Shown: piece after piece, positions 8,561 through 16,410 of the stretch | Numbering within the stretch: the first letter of the stretch is position 1 | Layout of the letters: every line of letters begins with the position of its first letter | Made by a program: the position numbers and the translations under genes | From: Aestuariibaculum marinum | GTDB lineage: Bacteria > Bacteroidota > Bacteroidia > Flavobacteriales > Flavobacteriaceae | Reading direction: 5' to 3' | DNA length: 64,000 bases | Assembly (NCBI RefSeq): GCF_014596975.1 | Contig: NZ_JACVXD010000001.1 | Coordinates: 740,928 to 804,927 of the forward strand | Notes under the pieces: model-generated | Databases searched by the model: none | What the model saw: the letters and a program-made list of their open reading frames with translations, nothing else | Told to the model about the DNA's origin: nothing

Positions 8561-8589
8561 TAAAGACGACTAAAAAGTTAAAGTGTTGC
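8561..8589 (-). promoter_or_regulatory. ECF-type autoregulatory promoter of the sigma operon
   Basis: On the minus strand GCAAC (8585-8589), 16 nt, then CGTC (8565-8568, extended CGTCTTTA) has the shape of ECF -35/-10 elements (xxAAC-N16-CGTC) and differs from the housekeeping TTG/TAnnTTTG type. It lies about 37-65 nt upstream of the sigma start. The element is seen directly; its control by this sigma factor is inferred. Confidence 0.6.
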
Positions 8590-8703
8590 AAAAAACATTA
8601 AATATTTTTCTTAAAATAAAACTAAAAGACAGAAATGTGCGTTTGAATTTTTATTAATTATTACTTTTTAAAGTATATTTGATTTTCAAATACAATTTAT
8701 TTC

Positions 8704-9261
8704 ATGAACATCTTTTTAAAACGCGTTTTAATTCTTTTTTCGATTATTGCCCTAGGTTTACTTCTGTACACTGTATTTGTAGAAAATATTTTCGCTAAAC
8801 GTCTGAGTCCTAAAGACACAGTAGAATTTAAACTTAACGATTTAGAATTAGAAGTGTTTTATAACAGACCGTATAAAAAGGGACGTGATATATTTGGTGC
8901 CTTAGTGCCTTACAATCAGGTTTGGCGTACAGGTGCGAATGAGGCTACCACCTTTGAAACTAACGCAGAATTACATGTAGACGGATTTTCGTTACCCGCA
9001 GGAAAATATACCTTATGGACTGTTCCAAAAGACAGTGTTTGGACGGTTATTTTCAATTCGAAACAATATTCATGGGGTGTAAATTCTGAAATGAAACCTA
9101 TGTGGGACCCTAATTACGATGTGATTAATATTGATGTTCCGGTAAAAAATATTGATTCTGTCGTAGAGCAATTTACAATCGCCTTCGATAATTCTACCGA
9201 TAACCTGTTTTTAACTATGGCCTGGGATGATGTAAAAATTCAGGTCCCTTTAAAAGAATAA
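8704..9261 (+). CDS. DUF2911 domain protein, membrane-anchored
   Basis: Bacteroidota-typical DUF2911 protein of 185 residues with no established biochemical role. One N-terminal hydrophobic helix (LILFSIIALGLLLYTVFV, about 9-27) should anchor or export it. The DUF2911 body follows, with its conserved run YNRPYKKGRDIFG, VWRTGANEATTFET and LPAGKYTLWTVP (about residues 58-105). It lies divergent from the ECF sigma operon and 51 nt before meaB. A TATATTTG element at 8674-8681 may be its -7 box. Confidence 0.85.
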   Translation: MNIFLKRVLILFSIIALGLLLYTVFVENIFAKRLSPKDTVEFKLNDLELEVFYNRPYKKGRDIFGALVPYNQVWRTGANEATTFETNAELHVDGFSLPAGKYTLWTVPKDSVWTVIFNSKQYSWGVNSEMKPMWDPNYDVINIDVPVKNIDSVVEQFTIAFDNSTDNLFLTMAWDDVKIQVPLKE

Positions 9262-9312
9262 TTTCTCAAAAATTAATTCCCTTTTTGTAACTTATACCTT
9301 AATTGTTCAATT

Positions 9313-10395
9313 TTGGTAAAACACAAAACATCGGCGTTACAAGAAAATCAAGGAGTTTCAAATTCTGAAACTACTAACGCTTCTTCTATTGCTAAAATTA
9401 AAAGCAACCGAAAAAACACTACTGATGTAGACACTTTATTATCAGGTATTTTAAACCGGGATATTACGATTTTAAGTAAAAGTATTACCCTTATTGAAAG
9501 CTCCCTCCCTGAGCACGCTCAAAAATCCAATGAACTTTTAAAAAAATGTTTACCACATGCCAACAAGTCTGTTAGAATTGGTATAACCGGTGTTCCTGGT
9601 GTTGGCAAAAGTACCTTTATTGAAGTGTTTGGTTCATTTTTAACTTCAATTGGGAAACGTGTGGCTGTATTGGCTGTAGACCCGAGTAGCAGTATTACTA
9701 AAGGTAGTATTTTAGGTGATAAAACCCGAATGGAAACGTTGGTAAAGAATAAAAATGCTTTTATACGTCCGTCGGCTGCAAGCGACACACTGGGAGGCGT
9801 TGCACGAAAAACCAGAGAAAGCATTATTCTTTGTGAAGCTGCAGGTTTCGATGTTATTTTAATTGAAACGGTAGGTGTCGGACAAAGTGAAACTACCGTT
9901 CACAGCATGGTTGATTTCTTTCTGCTTTTACAACTTACCGGAGCAGGTGACGAATTACAAGGAATGAAACGTGGTATTCTTGAAATGTCTGATGCCGTTG
10001 TCATCAATAAAGCCGACGGGGCAAACCTAAACTTGGCTAAATCTACAGCTTCAGATTTTAAAAAAACACTTCATTTATACAACGAAAAGCCATCAGGATG
10101 GATACCTAAAGTAAGCACATGCAGTGCTATTGAAAACAAAGGCATAGAAGACGTTTGGTCAATTATTCAGGAATATCTTCAAGTAACTTCCAAGAATGAT
10201 TTCTTCTCTATAAAAAGAAACGAGCAGAATACATTTTGGCTTACGGAAACTATAAAAAACTCATTAACTAGTTCGTTCTTTAATAATAAAACCGTAAAAA
10301 ACGAATTAGAACAACAGTTAAAACTGATTGAGAAAAATAAAACCACGCCGTTTGCCGCTGCTGAATATATCTTGAATATTAAGACTAAAAATTAG
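9313..10395 (+). CDS. meaB: Methylmalonyl-CoA mutase-associated GTPase MeaB
   Basis: G3E-family GTPase that loads and protects adenosylcobalamin in methylmalonyl-CoA mutase. It has the P-loop GVPGVGKSTF (about residues 94-103), AVDPSSS with GDKTRM, the switch-like IETVGVGQSE, and the base-specificity motif NKADG. The N-terminal 60 residues are the family's usual helical extension. The length of 360 fits MeaB. The start is taken as TTG at 9313 because no ATG or GTG occurs in frame before the P-loop, but that TTG overlaps a promoter-like CAATTTTG, so the true start is uncertain. The mutase genes are not in this window. The 3' end overlaps the convergent PAP2 gene by 4 nt. Confidence 0.92.
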   Translation: MVKHKTSALQENQGVSNSETTNASSIAKIKSNRKNTTDVDTLLSGILNRDITILSKSITLIESSLPEHAQKSNELLKKCLPHANKSVRIGITGVPGVGKSTFIEVFGSFLTSIGKRVAVLAVDPSSSITKGSILGDKTRMETLVKNKNAFIRPSAASDTLGGVARKTRESIILCEAAGFDVILIETVGVGQSETTVHSMVDFFLLLQLTGAGDELQGMKRGILEMSDAVVINKADGANLNLAKSTASDFKKTLHLYNEKPSGWIPKVSTCSAIENKGIEDVWSIIQEYLQVTSKNDFFSIKRNEQNTFWLTETIKNSLTSSFFNNKTVKNELEQQLKLIEKNKTTPFAAAEYILNIKTKN

Positions 10396-10967
10396 TTTTC
10401 AGTCTTACCAAAACGCTTCAGTAAATAAAGAGACAACTTATAGAACATAAATCCTGAAATAGCACCAAAGGCCAATCCGCAAATAATATCTAACGGATAA
10501 TGTACCCCTACATAAATTCTACTGTAGGCTACAATGGCGCTCCAAAACAACAGAATAAAAATTAAGTTTTTGTAATAGGGTCTAAGCATTAAGCCTGCAA
10601 AAACAGCTGCTGCCATAGAATTTGATGAATGCCCGGAGAAGAAACCATACTTACCACAACGTACAGCAATAAAGCGCATTTGATCCATAACACCATCGGC
10701 ACGACAAGGTCTAGGCCGTTCAAATGTACGTTTAAATAAATTGGTCACCTGATCGGTAAAGGTGATCATCAAGGCAATTACCACGACGAAGATTAATAAG
10801 GAACGTAAGCCAAACTTTTTATATAATAAATACAATAGAATAGCATACAACGGTACAAAGGTTAATTTAGCTGTAATGGCTAACCAAAGTGCATCCCAAG
10901 CAGGTGTCCCTAAATTATTTAAAAATAAAAATAACTCGGTGTCTAACTGTATAAGTTTATCGATCAT
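10392..10967 (-). CDS. PAP2-family phosphatase (undecaprenyl-PP or lipid phosphatase type)
   Basis: Integral membrane phosphatase of 191 residues with all three PAP2 signature motifs: KRTFERPRP (K-x6-RP type), FFSGHSSNS (SGH, catalytic His) and SRIYVGVHYPLD (SR-x5-H-x3-D). Five to six hydrophobic helices are visible. The likely substrate is a phospholipid or undecaprenyl pyrophosphate, with catalysis on the periplasmic face. It is convergent and overlaps meaB by 4 nt, so neither has room for its own terminator. Confidence 0.92.
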   Translation of the reverse strand: MIDKLIQLDTELFLFLNNLGTPAWDALWLAITAKLTFVPLYAILLYLLYKKFGLRSLLIFVVVIALMITFTDQVTNLFKRTFERPRPCRADGVMDQMRFIAVRCGKYGFFSGHSSNSMAAAVFAGLMLRPYYKNLIFILLFWSAIVAYSRIYVGVHYPLDIICGLAFGAISGFMFYKLSLYLLKRFGKTEN

Positions 10968-11041
10968 TAATGTGTATTTGGGTTGTTACTAATACTTCGC
11001 ATTCGTTTGGGATTCGTAATCTTTACTCAACAATCAAGATC

Positions 11042-11118
11042 TTAAAACTCCGAAACTTAGTTTTAAACCAATCCTTTATTCCTAGCATTAAGCATCGTTA
11101 CTTGAAAAAGTAAAGGAT
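11042..11118. other. Intergenic region with two inverted repeats
   Basis: TTAAAACT/AGTTTTAA (11042-11049 and 11059-11066) and ATCCTTTA/TAAAGGAT (11071-11078 and 11111-11118, enclosing a smaller TTACTT/AAGTAA hairpin) fill much of the 173-nt gap between the PAP2 gene and the 75-residue gene. No T tract follows. Its role is unknown. Confidence 0.4.
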
Positions 11119-11140
11119 ACGACTGCTACCCTTAACGCGA

Positions 11141-11368
11141 TTATTCTTCGTATTTAGCAATTTCGTTGTCGTAAAAATCGGTAGCTAATTTAATAGCGTT
11201 TTCTGTTTCAGTTTCTAATTCTTTTTGATCTTCGGCATCAAACTCTTCGAACCACTCAACTTCATCATTCTCCAGATTTATAATAAATCTAGGAAATTCG
11301 GTATGAATTACAAAAATAGCATTCGGGTATTCTGTATTATCGCCAAGTATAAATTTAGGTAGAGACAT
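11141..11368 (-). CDS. Small acidic conserved hypothetical protein
   Basis: A 75-residue soluble protein, strongly acidic (many Glu/Asp, e.g. NDEVEWFEEFDAEDQKELE). The N-terminal half looks beta-rich (PKFILGDNTEYPNAIFVIHT) and the C-terminal half helical. There are no Cys and no signal peptide. I do not recognise a characterised family, although coding-like composition and close spacing (9 nt after the MATE gene) support a real gene. It probably shares a transcript with the MATE pump. Confidence 0.75.
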   Translation of the reverse strand: MSLPKFILGDNTEYPNAIFVIHTEFPRFIINLENDEVEWFEEFDAEDQKELETETENAIKLATDFYDNEIAKYEE

Positions 11369-11377
11369 GGTATATTT

Positions 11378-12754
11378 TTAGTTATTAGACAAAATTAAGG
11401 TTTTCGTTAAATAATTGAACCGAATATATAATAAAATAGCGGCTGTAGTTAATCCAGCCAATAAACCTAGCCAGATTCCAAAACTACCATAAACATCTTC
11501 CTTACCCAAAAACCAGCTTATTGGAAATCCAATCAGCCAATACGATATAAATGTTATAATCGTCGGTATTTTAACATCTTGTAAGCCTCGTAGTGCTCCC
11601 AAGAAAATCACCTGTACACTATCGCTAATTTGAAAAATCGCAGCTGCTATTAATAGTTTTGACGCGATAGAGACTACTTCGGTATTATCGACCAGATTTT
11701 TTACATCATCAAAATCAACATACAATTTAGGTAAATGGTTATGTAATGCGAAAAACATAAGTCCGAAACAAAACGCCAGAATACTCCCTAATAAAAAGAT
11801 AGAAAACGCAATACGACGTAAATCGATGTAATGTTTTAATCCCTTTTGGTTTCCTACTCTAATCATCGCTGCGACACTAAGACCGGTAGCTACCATAAAG
11901 GTCATAGACGATAAATTTAAAGCTACCTGATTTGCTGCCTGCGGATTCTTTCCTAAAAGACCACTTAGCCAGATTGCTGCTGTAAATATGGCGACTTCAA
12001 AAAACATTTGCATAGCACTTGGTGCACCAAGATTCAATATTTTCTTCAATTCCAGTTTATCTAAAACAAATAACTTGATTTGAGTCACATATCCGTTAGA
12101 TTTATTATTCCGTTTTAATAAAAGGTAAATGTAAGCGACCATAACAAATCTGGAAATTAAGGTTCCATAAGCTGCACCAACAATGCCTAATTCTGGAAAA
12201 CCGAATTTACCAAAGATTAAGAGATAGTTTAAAACGACATTAACCACATTTGCTATTATCGTGGCATACATGGGATAGCGGGTCATAGATAAGCCATCAC
12301 TAAATTGCTTAAACCCTTGGAATACAATTAAAGGAATTAACGAAAAGGCTACTAAATCTAAATACGGAATAGCCAGTTCTACCACTTCAACCGGTTGTTT
12401 CATGAGATACATAAGCGGTTTTGCTAAAAGTAACAGCAAAAACAATATAATCCCTATAACCGTACATAAAAACAAACCATGTTTAAATGATGACTTTCCA
12501 TCAACAAAATTTTTGGCAGCATCGGCTTCTGCAATTAATGGTGTGATAGCTGTAGAAAAACCAATACCTAAGGACATGGCGATAAACATAAAACTATTTC
12601 CAAGGGATACAGCTGCCAGTTCTGCTGTTCCTAACTGACCAACCATAATGTTATCTATAAAACTTACAAACGTATGCCCAAGCATACCTAACATTACGGG
12701 AGCCGCCAGTTTCCAGTTGTATTTAAACTCCTTGGTATAGTCTACTAATTTCAT
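11378..12754 (-). CDS. MATE-family multidrug efflux transporter
   Basis: Inner-membrane Na+ or H+ antiporter of 458 residues with about twelve hydrophobic segments in two related halves. The first half carries the typical FVSFIDNIMVGQLGTAELAA stretch (about residues 29-48) and the second the related SAMQMFFEVAIFTAAIW. It probably exports cationic drugs or metabolites. Its predicted promoter has TATTTTTG only four nt ahead of the ATG, and a 20-bp palindrome lies about 66 nt upstream, suggesting local repression. The small acidic gene follows after 9 nt. Confidence 0.93.
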   Translation of the reverse strand: MKLVDYTKEFKYNWKLAAPVMLGMLGHTFVSFIDNIMVGQLGTAELAAVSLGNSFMFIAMSLGIGFSTAITPLIAEADAAKNFVDGKSSFKHGLFLCTVIGIILFLLLLLAKPLMYLMKQPVEVVELAIPYLDLVAFSLIPLIVFQGFKQFSDGLSMTRYPMYATIIANVVNVVLNYLLIFGKFGFPELGIVGAAYGTLISRFVMVAYIYLLLKRNNKSNGYVTQIKLFVLDKLELKKILNLGAPSAMQMFFEVAIFTAAIWLSGLLGKNPQAANQVALNLSSMTFMVATGLSVAAMIRVGNQKGLKHYIDLRRIAFSIFLLGSILAFCFGLMFFALHNHLPKLYVDFDDVKNLVDNTEVVSIASKLLIAAAIFQISDSVQVIFLGALRGLQDVKIPTIITFISYWLIGFPISWFLGKEDVYGSFGIWLGLLAGLTTAAILLYIRFNYLTKTLILSNN

Positions 12755-12758
12755 ACGG

Positions 12759-12766
12759 CAAAAATA
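12759..12766 (-). promoter_or_regulatory. -7 box of the MATE gene, predicted leaderless
   Basis: Minus-strand TATTTTTG is a perfect TAnnTTTG and is followed by CCGT and the ATG at 12754. The best -33 candidate is a TTA 21 nt upstream (12788-12790), weaker than TTG. Confidence 0.45.
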
Positions 12767-12819
12767 ATCTTTACAATCAGCATAGACTAACTTTTAAAAA
12801 TGATTTTTAGGAAGGATAT

Positions 12820-12839
12820 TTATTAACATTTGTTAATAA
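12820..12839. promoter_or_regulatory. 20-bp near-perfect palindrome, possible operator
   Basis: TTATTAACA TT TGTTAATAA: nine paired bases on each side of a 2-nt centre, about 66-85 nt upstream of the MATE start. The size and symmetry suit a dimeric repressor (TetR- or MarR-type), but no regulator gene is adjacent. Confidence 0.4.
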
Positions 12840-12879
12840 CTTACATGTCTTTTATTTCATGTAAACCTCTGTTATTTCG

Positions 12880-13023
12880 TAAATTAGCATCTCCTTAACA
12901 GGAACCTCTCACTTAAGAATTTACAGCATATTGAAACATTTAGCTTTTATTTTTATTGGGATTTAAAAAATTTAATACTTCACGTTTCAATATATTAAAG
13001 GGAAACTCGCGTTTCCCTTTTTT
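12880..13023 (+). ncRNA. Candidate structured small RNA with its own terminator
   Basis: This gap lies between two minus-strand genes, yet the + strand has a promoter-like TAAATTAG (12880-12887; TTC 21 nt upstream), a long-range stem ATATTGAAAC/GTTTCAATAT (about 12928-12937 and 12984-12993), and an intrinsic terminator. The terminator is AAAGGGAAAC-TCGC-GTTTCCCTTT (12997-13006/13011-13020) running into T6. The predicted RNA is about 130 nt. There is no ORF over 20 codons. The 6S-Flavo family is one testable identity; transcription is inferred only. Confidence 0.45.
12997..13023 (+). terminator. Intrinsic terminator of the candidate small RNA
   Basis: A 10-bp perfect stem with a TCGC loop and a T tract on the + strand only. 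Read on the minus strand it has a poor T tract, so it does not suit the minus-strand gene ending at 13048. Confidence 0.7.
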
Positions 13024-13047
13024 ATTTTATTCAAATTGAATCCAGCT

Positions 13048-13697
13048 TTAGAAAAAATAAGAAAGCCCGAATTGGATATTTGATGAACTTAATGAAAAAC
13101 TAAATGATTCACTTTTGTATTCATCTAAATTAGCTGAAGTATAATTGTATGTGTCCTTTGATTTTAAATAACCAAAAGCCCCTATGTTTGCTTTTAATGC
13201 AAACTTTGGACCTAAAAAATGGGTAAAACCTGGATGTAATCCAACAAATAAACTATTTCCTTTATCCTTATCCACCTCATCATTTTCAATTCTTTGACGA
13301 CTATGATTATTGGCATAACTTACACCAAACTGTAAATCGAACAATAAATTTTTATTTAAAGAAAAATACCTCCTAACAAATGGAGAAACAGAATATCTAT
13401 TTGATGAGTAATCAGATGAACTATTTTGACCTTTAGAATGAGTATAACCGTAGCCTAGACCAAACCCTACTTCCCAATTATCACTTACAAAATATCCAAA
13501 TTTCGGATTTAGGGTGAATCCATTCCCTTTTCTTTCCGAATTTAAAAAATTTGAGGGATTCTCTGATTTGTGTTGGCATAGGACACACTACCGCCAACAT
13601 TCCACAAGCCTTTTTTAATGACAAATGGTTCCTCTTTCTCTTGTGAAAAGGTTAATCCATAAACCAGCAGACTTGCAATAAACAGTAATTTTTTCAT
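13048..13697 (-). pseudogene. Frameshifted outer-membrane beta-barrel protein
   Basis: A single gene split by a frame change. The N-terminal part starts at 13697 (MKKLLFIASLLVYGLTFSQ signal peptide, then GLWNVGGSVSYANTNQ) and stops at 13542. A second frame is open from near 13580 down to 13048 and continues the same pattern (NPKFGYFVSDNWEVGFGLGY, then YSVSPFVRRYFSLNKN), ending in GLSYFF with the terminal aromatic of an outer-membrane barrel. The total span of 650 nt is one base short of a whole number of codons, and the frames join near 13560-13570 at an AGAGA run. A one-base deletion or a sequencing error explains it. Intact, it would be a porin of about 216 residues. Confidence 0.75.
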
Positions 13698-13782
13698 TGT
13701 TATGTTTTTAATGTTAAGCCTATTTGGAATCAAATATGAGTCCAACAGCTTATTTTTAACAACAACAAATTGTTACGTGTTT

Positions 13783-13799
13783 ATTTACAAATTGTAAAT
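13783..13799. promoter_or_regulatory. 17-bp palindrome upstream of the outer-membrane protein gene
   Basis: ATTTACAA-A-TTGTAAAT is a perfect 8-bp inverted repeat about 90 nt upstream of the start at 13697. A smaller AACAAATTGTT palindrome lies at 13764-13774. It could be an operator, but the AT-rich context limits confidence. Confidence 0.3.
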
Positions 13800-13829
13800 T
13801 AAAGAAGTAAATTTAATACAAGCTTCAAA

Positions 13830-14771
13830 TTAATAAATAGAAATCAATTTTTTAGCGTCTTCAAATTCTGAAACGATATCGTTTACAATAGTAGCCACAG
13901 GTTTTATATCATGAATGAGTCCGGAAATCTGTCCGATTTCTAGTTCGCCTTCTACTAAATCGCCTTCAAACATACCGCGTTTAGCTCTGGCACGGCCTAA
14001 CAACGTTTTTAAATCTTCAACTGTTGGTGATTGCTTATATAACTCCTGTACGTCGTTATAAAATTTGTTTTTTATCAAACGTACTGGTGCTAGTTCTTTT
14101 AGGGTTAGTTGCGTATCCCCTTCTTTAGCATTGACCACCAGTTGCTTGAATGCCTGATGCGCAGAACTTTCTTCACTGGCTACAAAACGACTTCCTATTT
14201 GCACACCATCGGCACCTAAAATCATGGTCGCTAACATGGCTTTTCCTGTTGCAATACCTCCTGCTGCAATTAGCGGAATGGTTATTTGTTCTTTAACCAT
14301 AGGTATTAATGTTAAGGTTGTCGTTTCATCTCTTCCGTTATGGCCTCCAGCCTCAAAACCTTCGGCAACAATAGCATCTACTCCGGTTTCCTGAGCTTTT
14401 AAAGCAAATTTCACACTACTAACTACATGAACAACAGTAATGCCACGCTCCTGTAACCAAGATGTCCATGTTTTCGGATTTCCAGCCGAAGTAAAAACGA
14501 TTTTTACACCTTCGTCCACAATTATGTTCATAATGTCTTCTATGTTGGGATATAACATTGGAACATTTACACCAAATGGCTTATCGGTAGCTTGCCTGCA
14601 TTTTTGAATGTGCTCACGCAATACCTCAGGGTACATCGACCCTGCTCCTATTAAACCCAAAATTCCTGCATTACTAGCTGCGGATGCCAACCGCCAGCCA
14701 CTGTTCCACACCATTCCTGCCTGAACTATTGGATATTTAATCTGGAATAATTCGGTAATTTTATTCGACAT
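13830..14771 (-). CDS. NAD(P)H-dependent flavin oxidoreductase (nitronate monooxygenase / FabK family)
   Basis: FMN-dependent TIM-barrel enzyme of the 2-nitropropane dioxygenase superfamily, 313 residues. Visible motifs are QAGMVWNSGWRLASAASNAG near the start (about 17-36), VAEGFEAGGHNGRDET with the substrate-side His (about 134-149), IPLIAAGGIATGKA and GADGVQIGSRF of the phosphate-binding end. The exact reaction (nitronate oxidation, enoyl-ACP reduction or another) is not decidable by eye. It overlaps the subtilase gene by one base (14771) and probably shares a transcript with it and mnmA. Confidence 0.9.
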   Translation of the reverse strand: MSNKITELFQIKYPIVQAGMVWNSGWRLASAASNAGILGLIGAGSMYPEVLREHIQKCRQATDKPFGVNVPMLYPNIEDIMNIIVDEGVKIVFTSAGNPKTWTSWLQERGITVVHVVSSVKFALKAQETGVDAIVAEGFEAGGHNGRDETTTLTLIPMVKEQITIPLIAAGGIATGKAMLATMILGADGVQIGSRFVASEESSAHQAFKQLVVNAKEGDTQLTLKELAPVRLIKNKFYNDVQELYKQSPTVEDLKTLLGRARAKRGMFEGDLVEGELEIGQISGLIHDIKPVATIVNDIVSEFEDAKKLISIY

Positions 14772-16384
14772 TATTGTTTGATGATTTTAAGCGTAATATT
14801 TCGTTCTGTTTCCGTTATCTTCATAATATAAACCCCTTTTGATATTGAAGACATGTCAATTTGATTTCTATCTGAAGACACTGAGGTTTCCAACACTAAT
14901 TTCCCTAACACATTATAAACAGAAACCGCACACACCTGATTGTTTAAGGGTAATTGTACAAACAACTTATTATATACCGGGTTCGGAAAAACCTTTATTT
15001 GGTTAACATCGTCCTCATGTGTGGATAACACTTTATTTAAGGTTTCATACAAATCTGGAATACCGTAACCATATTGATAATCAGGAGTGTTGTATTGAAA
15101 TGCCGACTCACGAACCAATTGCATAATCTCAGCATTCGTTTTATCAGGTAAGGCCTGCCATAAACAGGTTAAACCTCCGGCCAATATTGGTGAACTAAAA
15201 GATGTACCACTAGCACTCGCCAAAGCATTATTTTCCGTAATGACGGCGCTTCCTTGCCCCTGTGCTACAACATCGGGTTTTTGGGTAGGTTGCACAGGGC
15301 TTCCAACGGAACTAAAATCAGCTATCGTTCCAGAACCATCAACAGCTCCTACTGTAAAAACACCTGGTGCATCAGCTGGTGCATTTACTCCTGAAGAACC
15401 TTCATTCCCTGCCGAATTTACCAACAACATTCCTTTTTCATAAGCTATAGTTGCGCCTTTTGTGATGTAAATGGTTTGTCCATCGTATTCAGCTGCCGAA
15501 TAATTATAATTTAGATTATCGTAAAAGGCGCCGTAACCTAAGGACGTATTAATAACATCAACTCCTAAACTATCCGCGCGTTCGGCGGCTTCAACCCAGT
15601 AGCTTTCTTCTACAGGGTTTTCGTTCGGCCCGTCTTCAGTAATGAATAAATAATAGGAAGCATCAGGAGCTGTACCTACAAACTGGTTTTCTACATAACC
15701 TGCCATTGTACTTAGTACTAAAGTACCATGATTACTTGATGTATTAGTATAAACATCTACATCTCTTTCAACAAAATCGTAAGTATCTAAAATGCCATTA
15801 GCATCTCTTAACCGCTGGAATCCACCAATAGTGCTCACTCCAGGAAACCCGGCATCCATAACCGCCACGGTCATACCTGATCCTGTATAATCTGCCAAAT
15901 GTAAATTATTGGCTTTAATCATTTCTACTTGATTGGATGAATTTCCGTAAACAAAAGCTGTAGACACAGACTCTAACTTATTTGTTGTTTTTTGTTTAGC
16001 TAATTTTGAAGTATTCAAACTTTTATCGGCAAAATCTATGGATTCTACAAAAGGATATGCTATTGGGTCAATTAAATTTTGGATATCGGTTTGACTACCA
16101 CGAACGTGAACCGCATTAAACCACTTCGATTTTGCCAAAACGGTAATTCCGGTAGCACTTTTAAGCTGACTGATGTAAGCTTCGTTAACAGGAACATCGC
16201 GCTCATCTATAGCTACACCATGCCTGTTCTTTCTATCAATTGCTTTTTGGGTAAGTATAGAAATTGGATTATCTAGACTAGCTTGTACATTGACTTTATC
16301 GGTAAGATACACCCACGCATCCTGCTGAGCAAATAATGTAGACGAATAGCCCAAAAACAGGAGAAATAGTAGGTAGTTTTTCAT
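14771..16384 (-). CDS. Secreted S8 (subtilisin-like) serine protease with T9SS sorting domain
   Basis: Secreted peptidase of 537 residues. It has a signal peptide (MKNYLLFLLFLGYSSTLFAQ). The catalytic triad is recognisable: Asp in AVMDAGFPG (near 177), His in SNHGTLVLS (near 217) and Ser in ASGTSFSSPILAGG (near 394), with the oxyanion-side NSAGNEG between them. The last 75 residues form a type A T9SS domain (VFPNPVYNKLFVQL ... GVYIMKITE ... LKIIKQ), directing export through type IX secretion and usually surface attachment. It starts 26 nt after mnmA; a small hairpin (16389-16395/16401-16407) lies in that gap. Confidence 0.95.
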   Translation of the reverse strand: MKNYLLFLLFLGYSSTLFAQQDAWVYLTDKVNVQASLDNPISILTQKAIDRKNRHGVAIDERDVPVNEAYISQLKSATGITVLAKSKWFNAVHVRGSQTDIQNLIDPIAYPFVESIDFADKSLNTSKLAKQKTTNKLESVSTAFVYGNSSNQVEMIKANNLHLADYTGSGMTVAVMDAGFPGVSTIGGFQRLRDANGILDTYDFVERDVDVYTNTSSNHGTLVLSTMAGYVENQFVGTAPDASYYLFITEDGPNENPVEESYWVEAAERADSLGVDVINTSLGYGAFYDNLNYNYSAAEYDGQTIYITKGATIAYEKGMLLVNSAGNEGSSGVNAPADAPGVFTVGAVDGSGTIADFSSVGSPVQPTQKPDVVAQGQGSAVITENNALASASGTSFSSPILAGGLTCLWQALPDKTNAEIMQLVRESAFQYNTPDYQYGYGIPDLYETLNKVLSTHEDDVNQIKVFPNPVYNKLFVQLPLNNQVCAVSVYNVLGKLVLETSVSSDRNQIDMSSISKGVYIMKITETERNITLKIIKQ

Positions 16385-16410
16385 TGTAGCAGTAATTTAG
16401 TTACTGCAAT

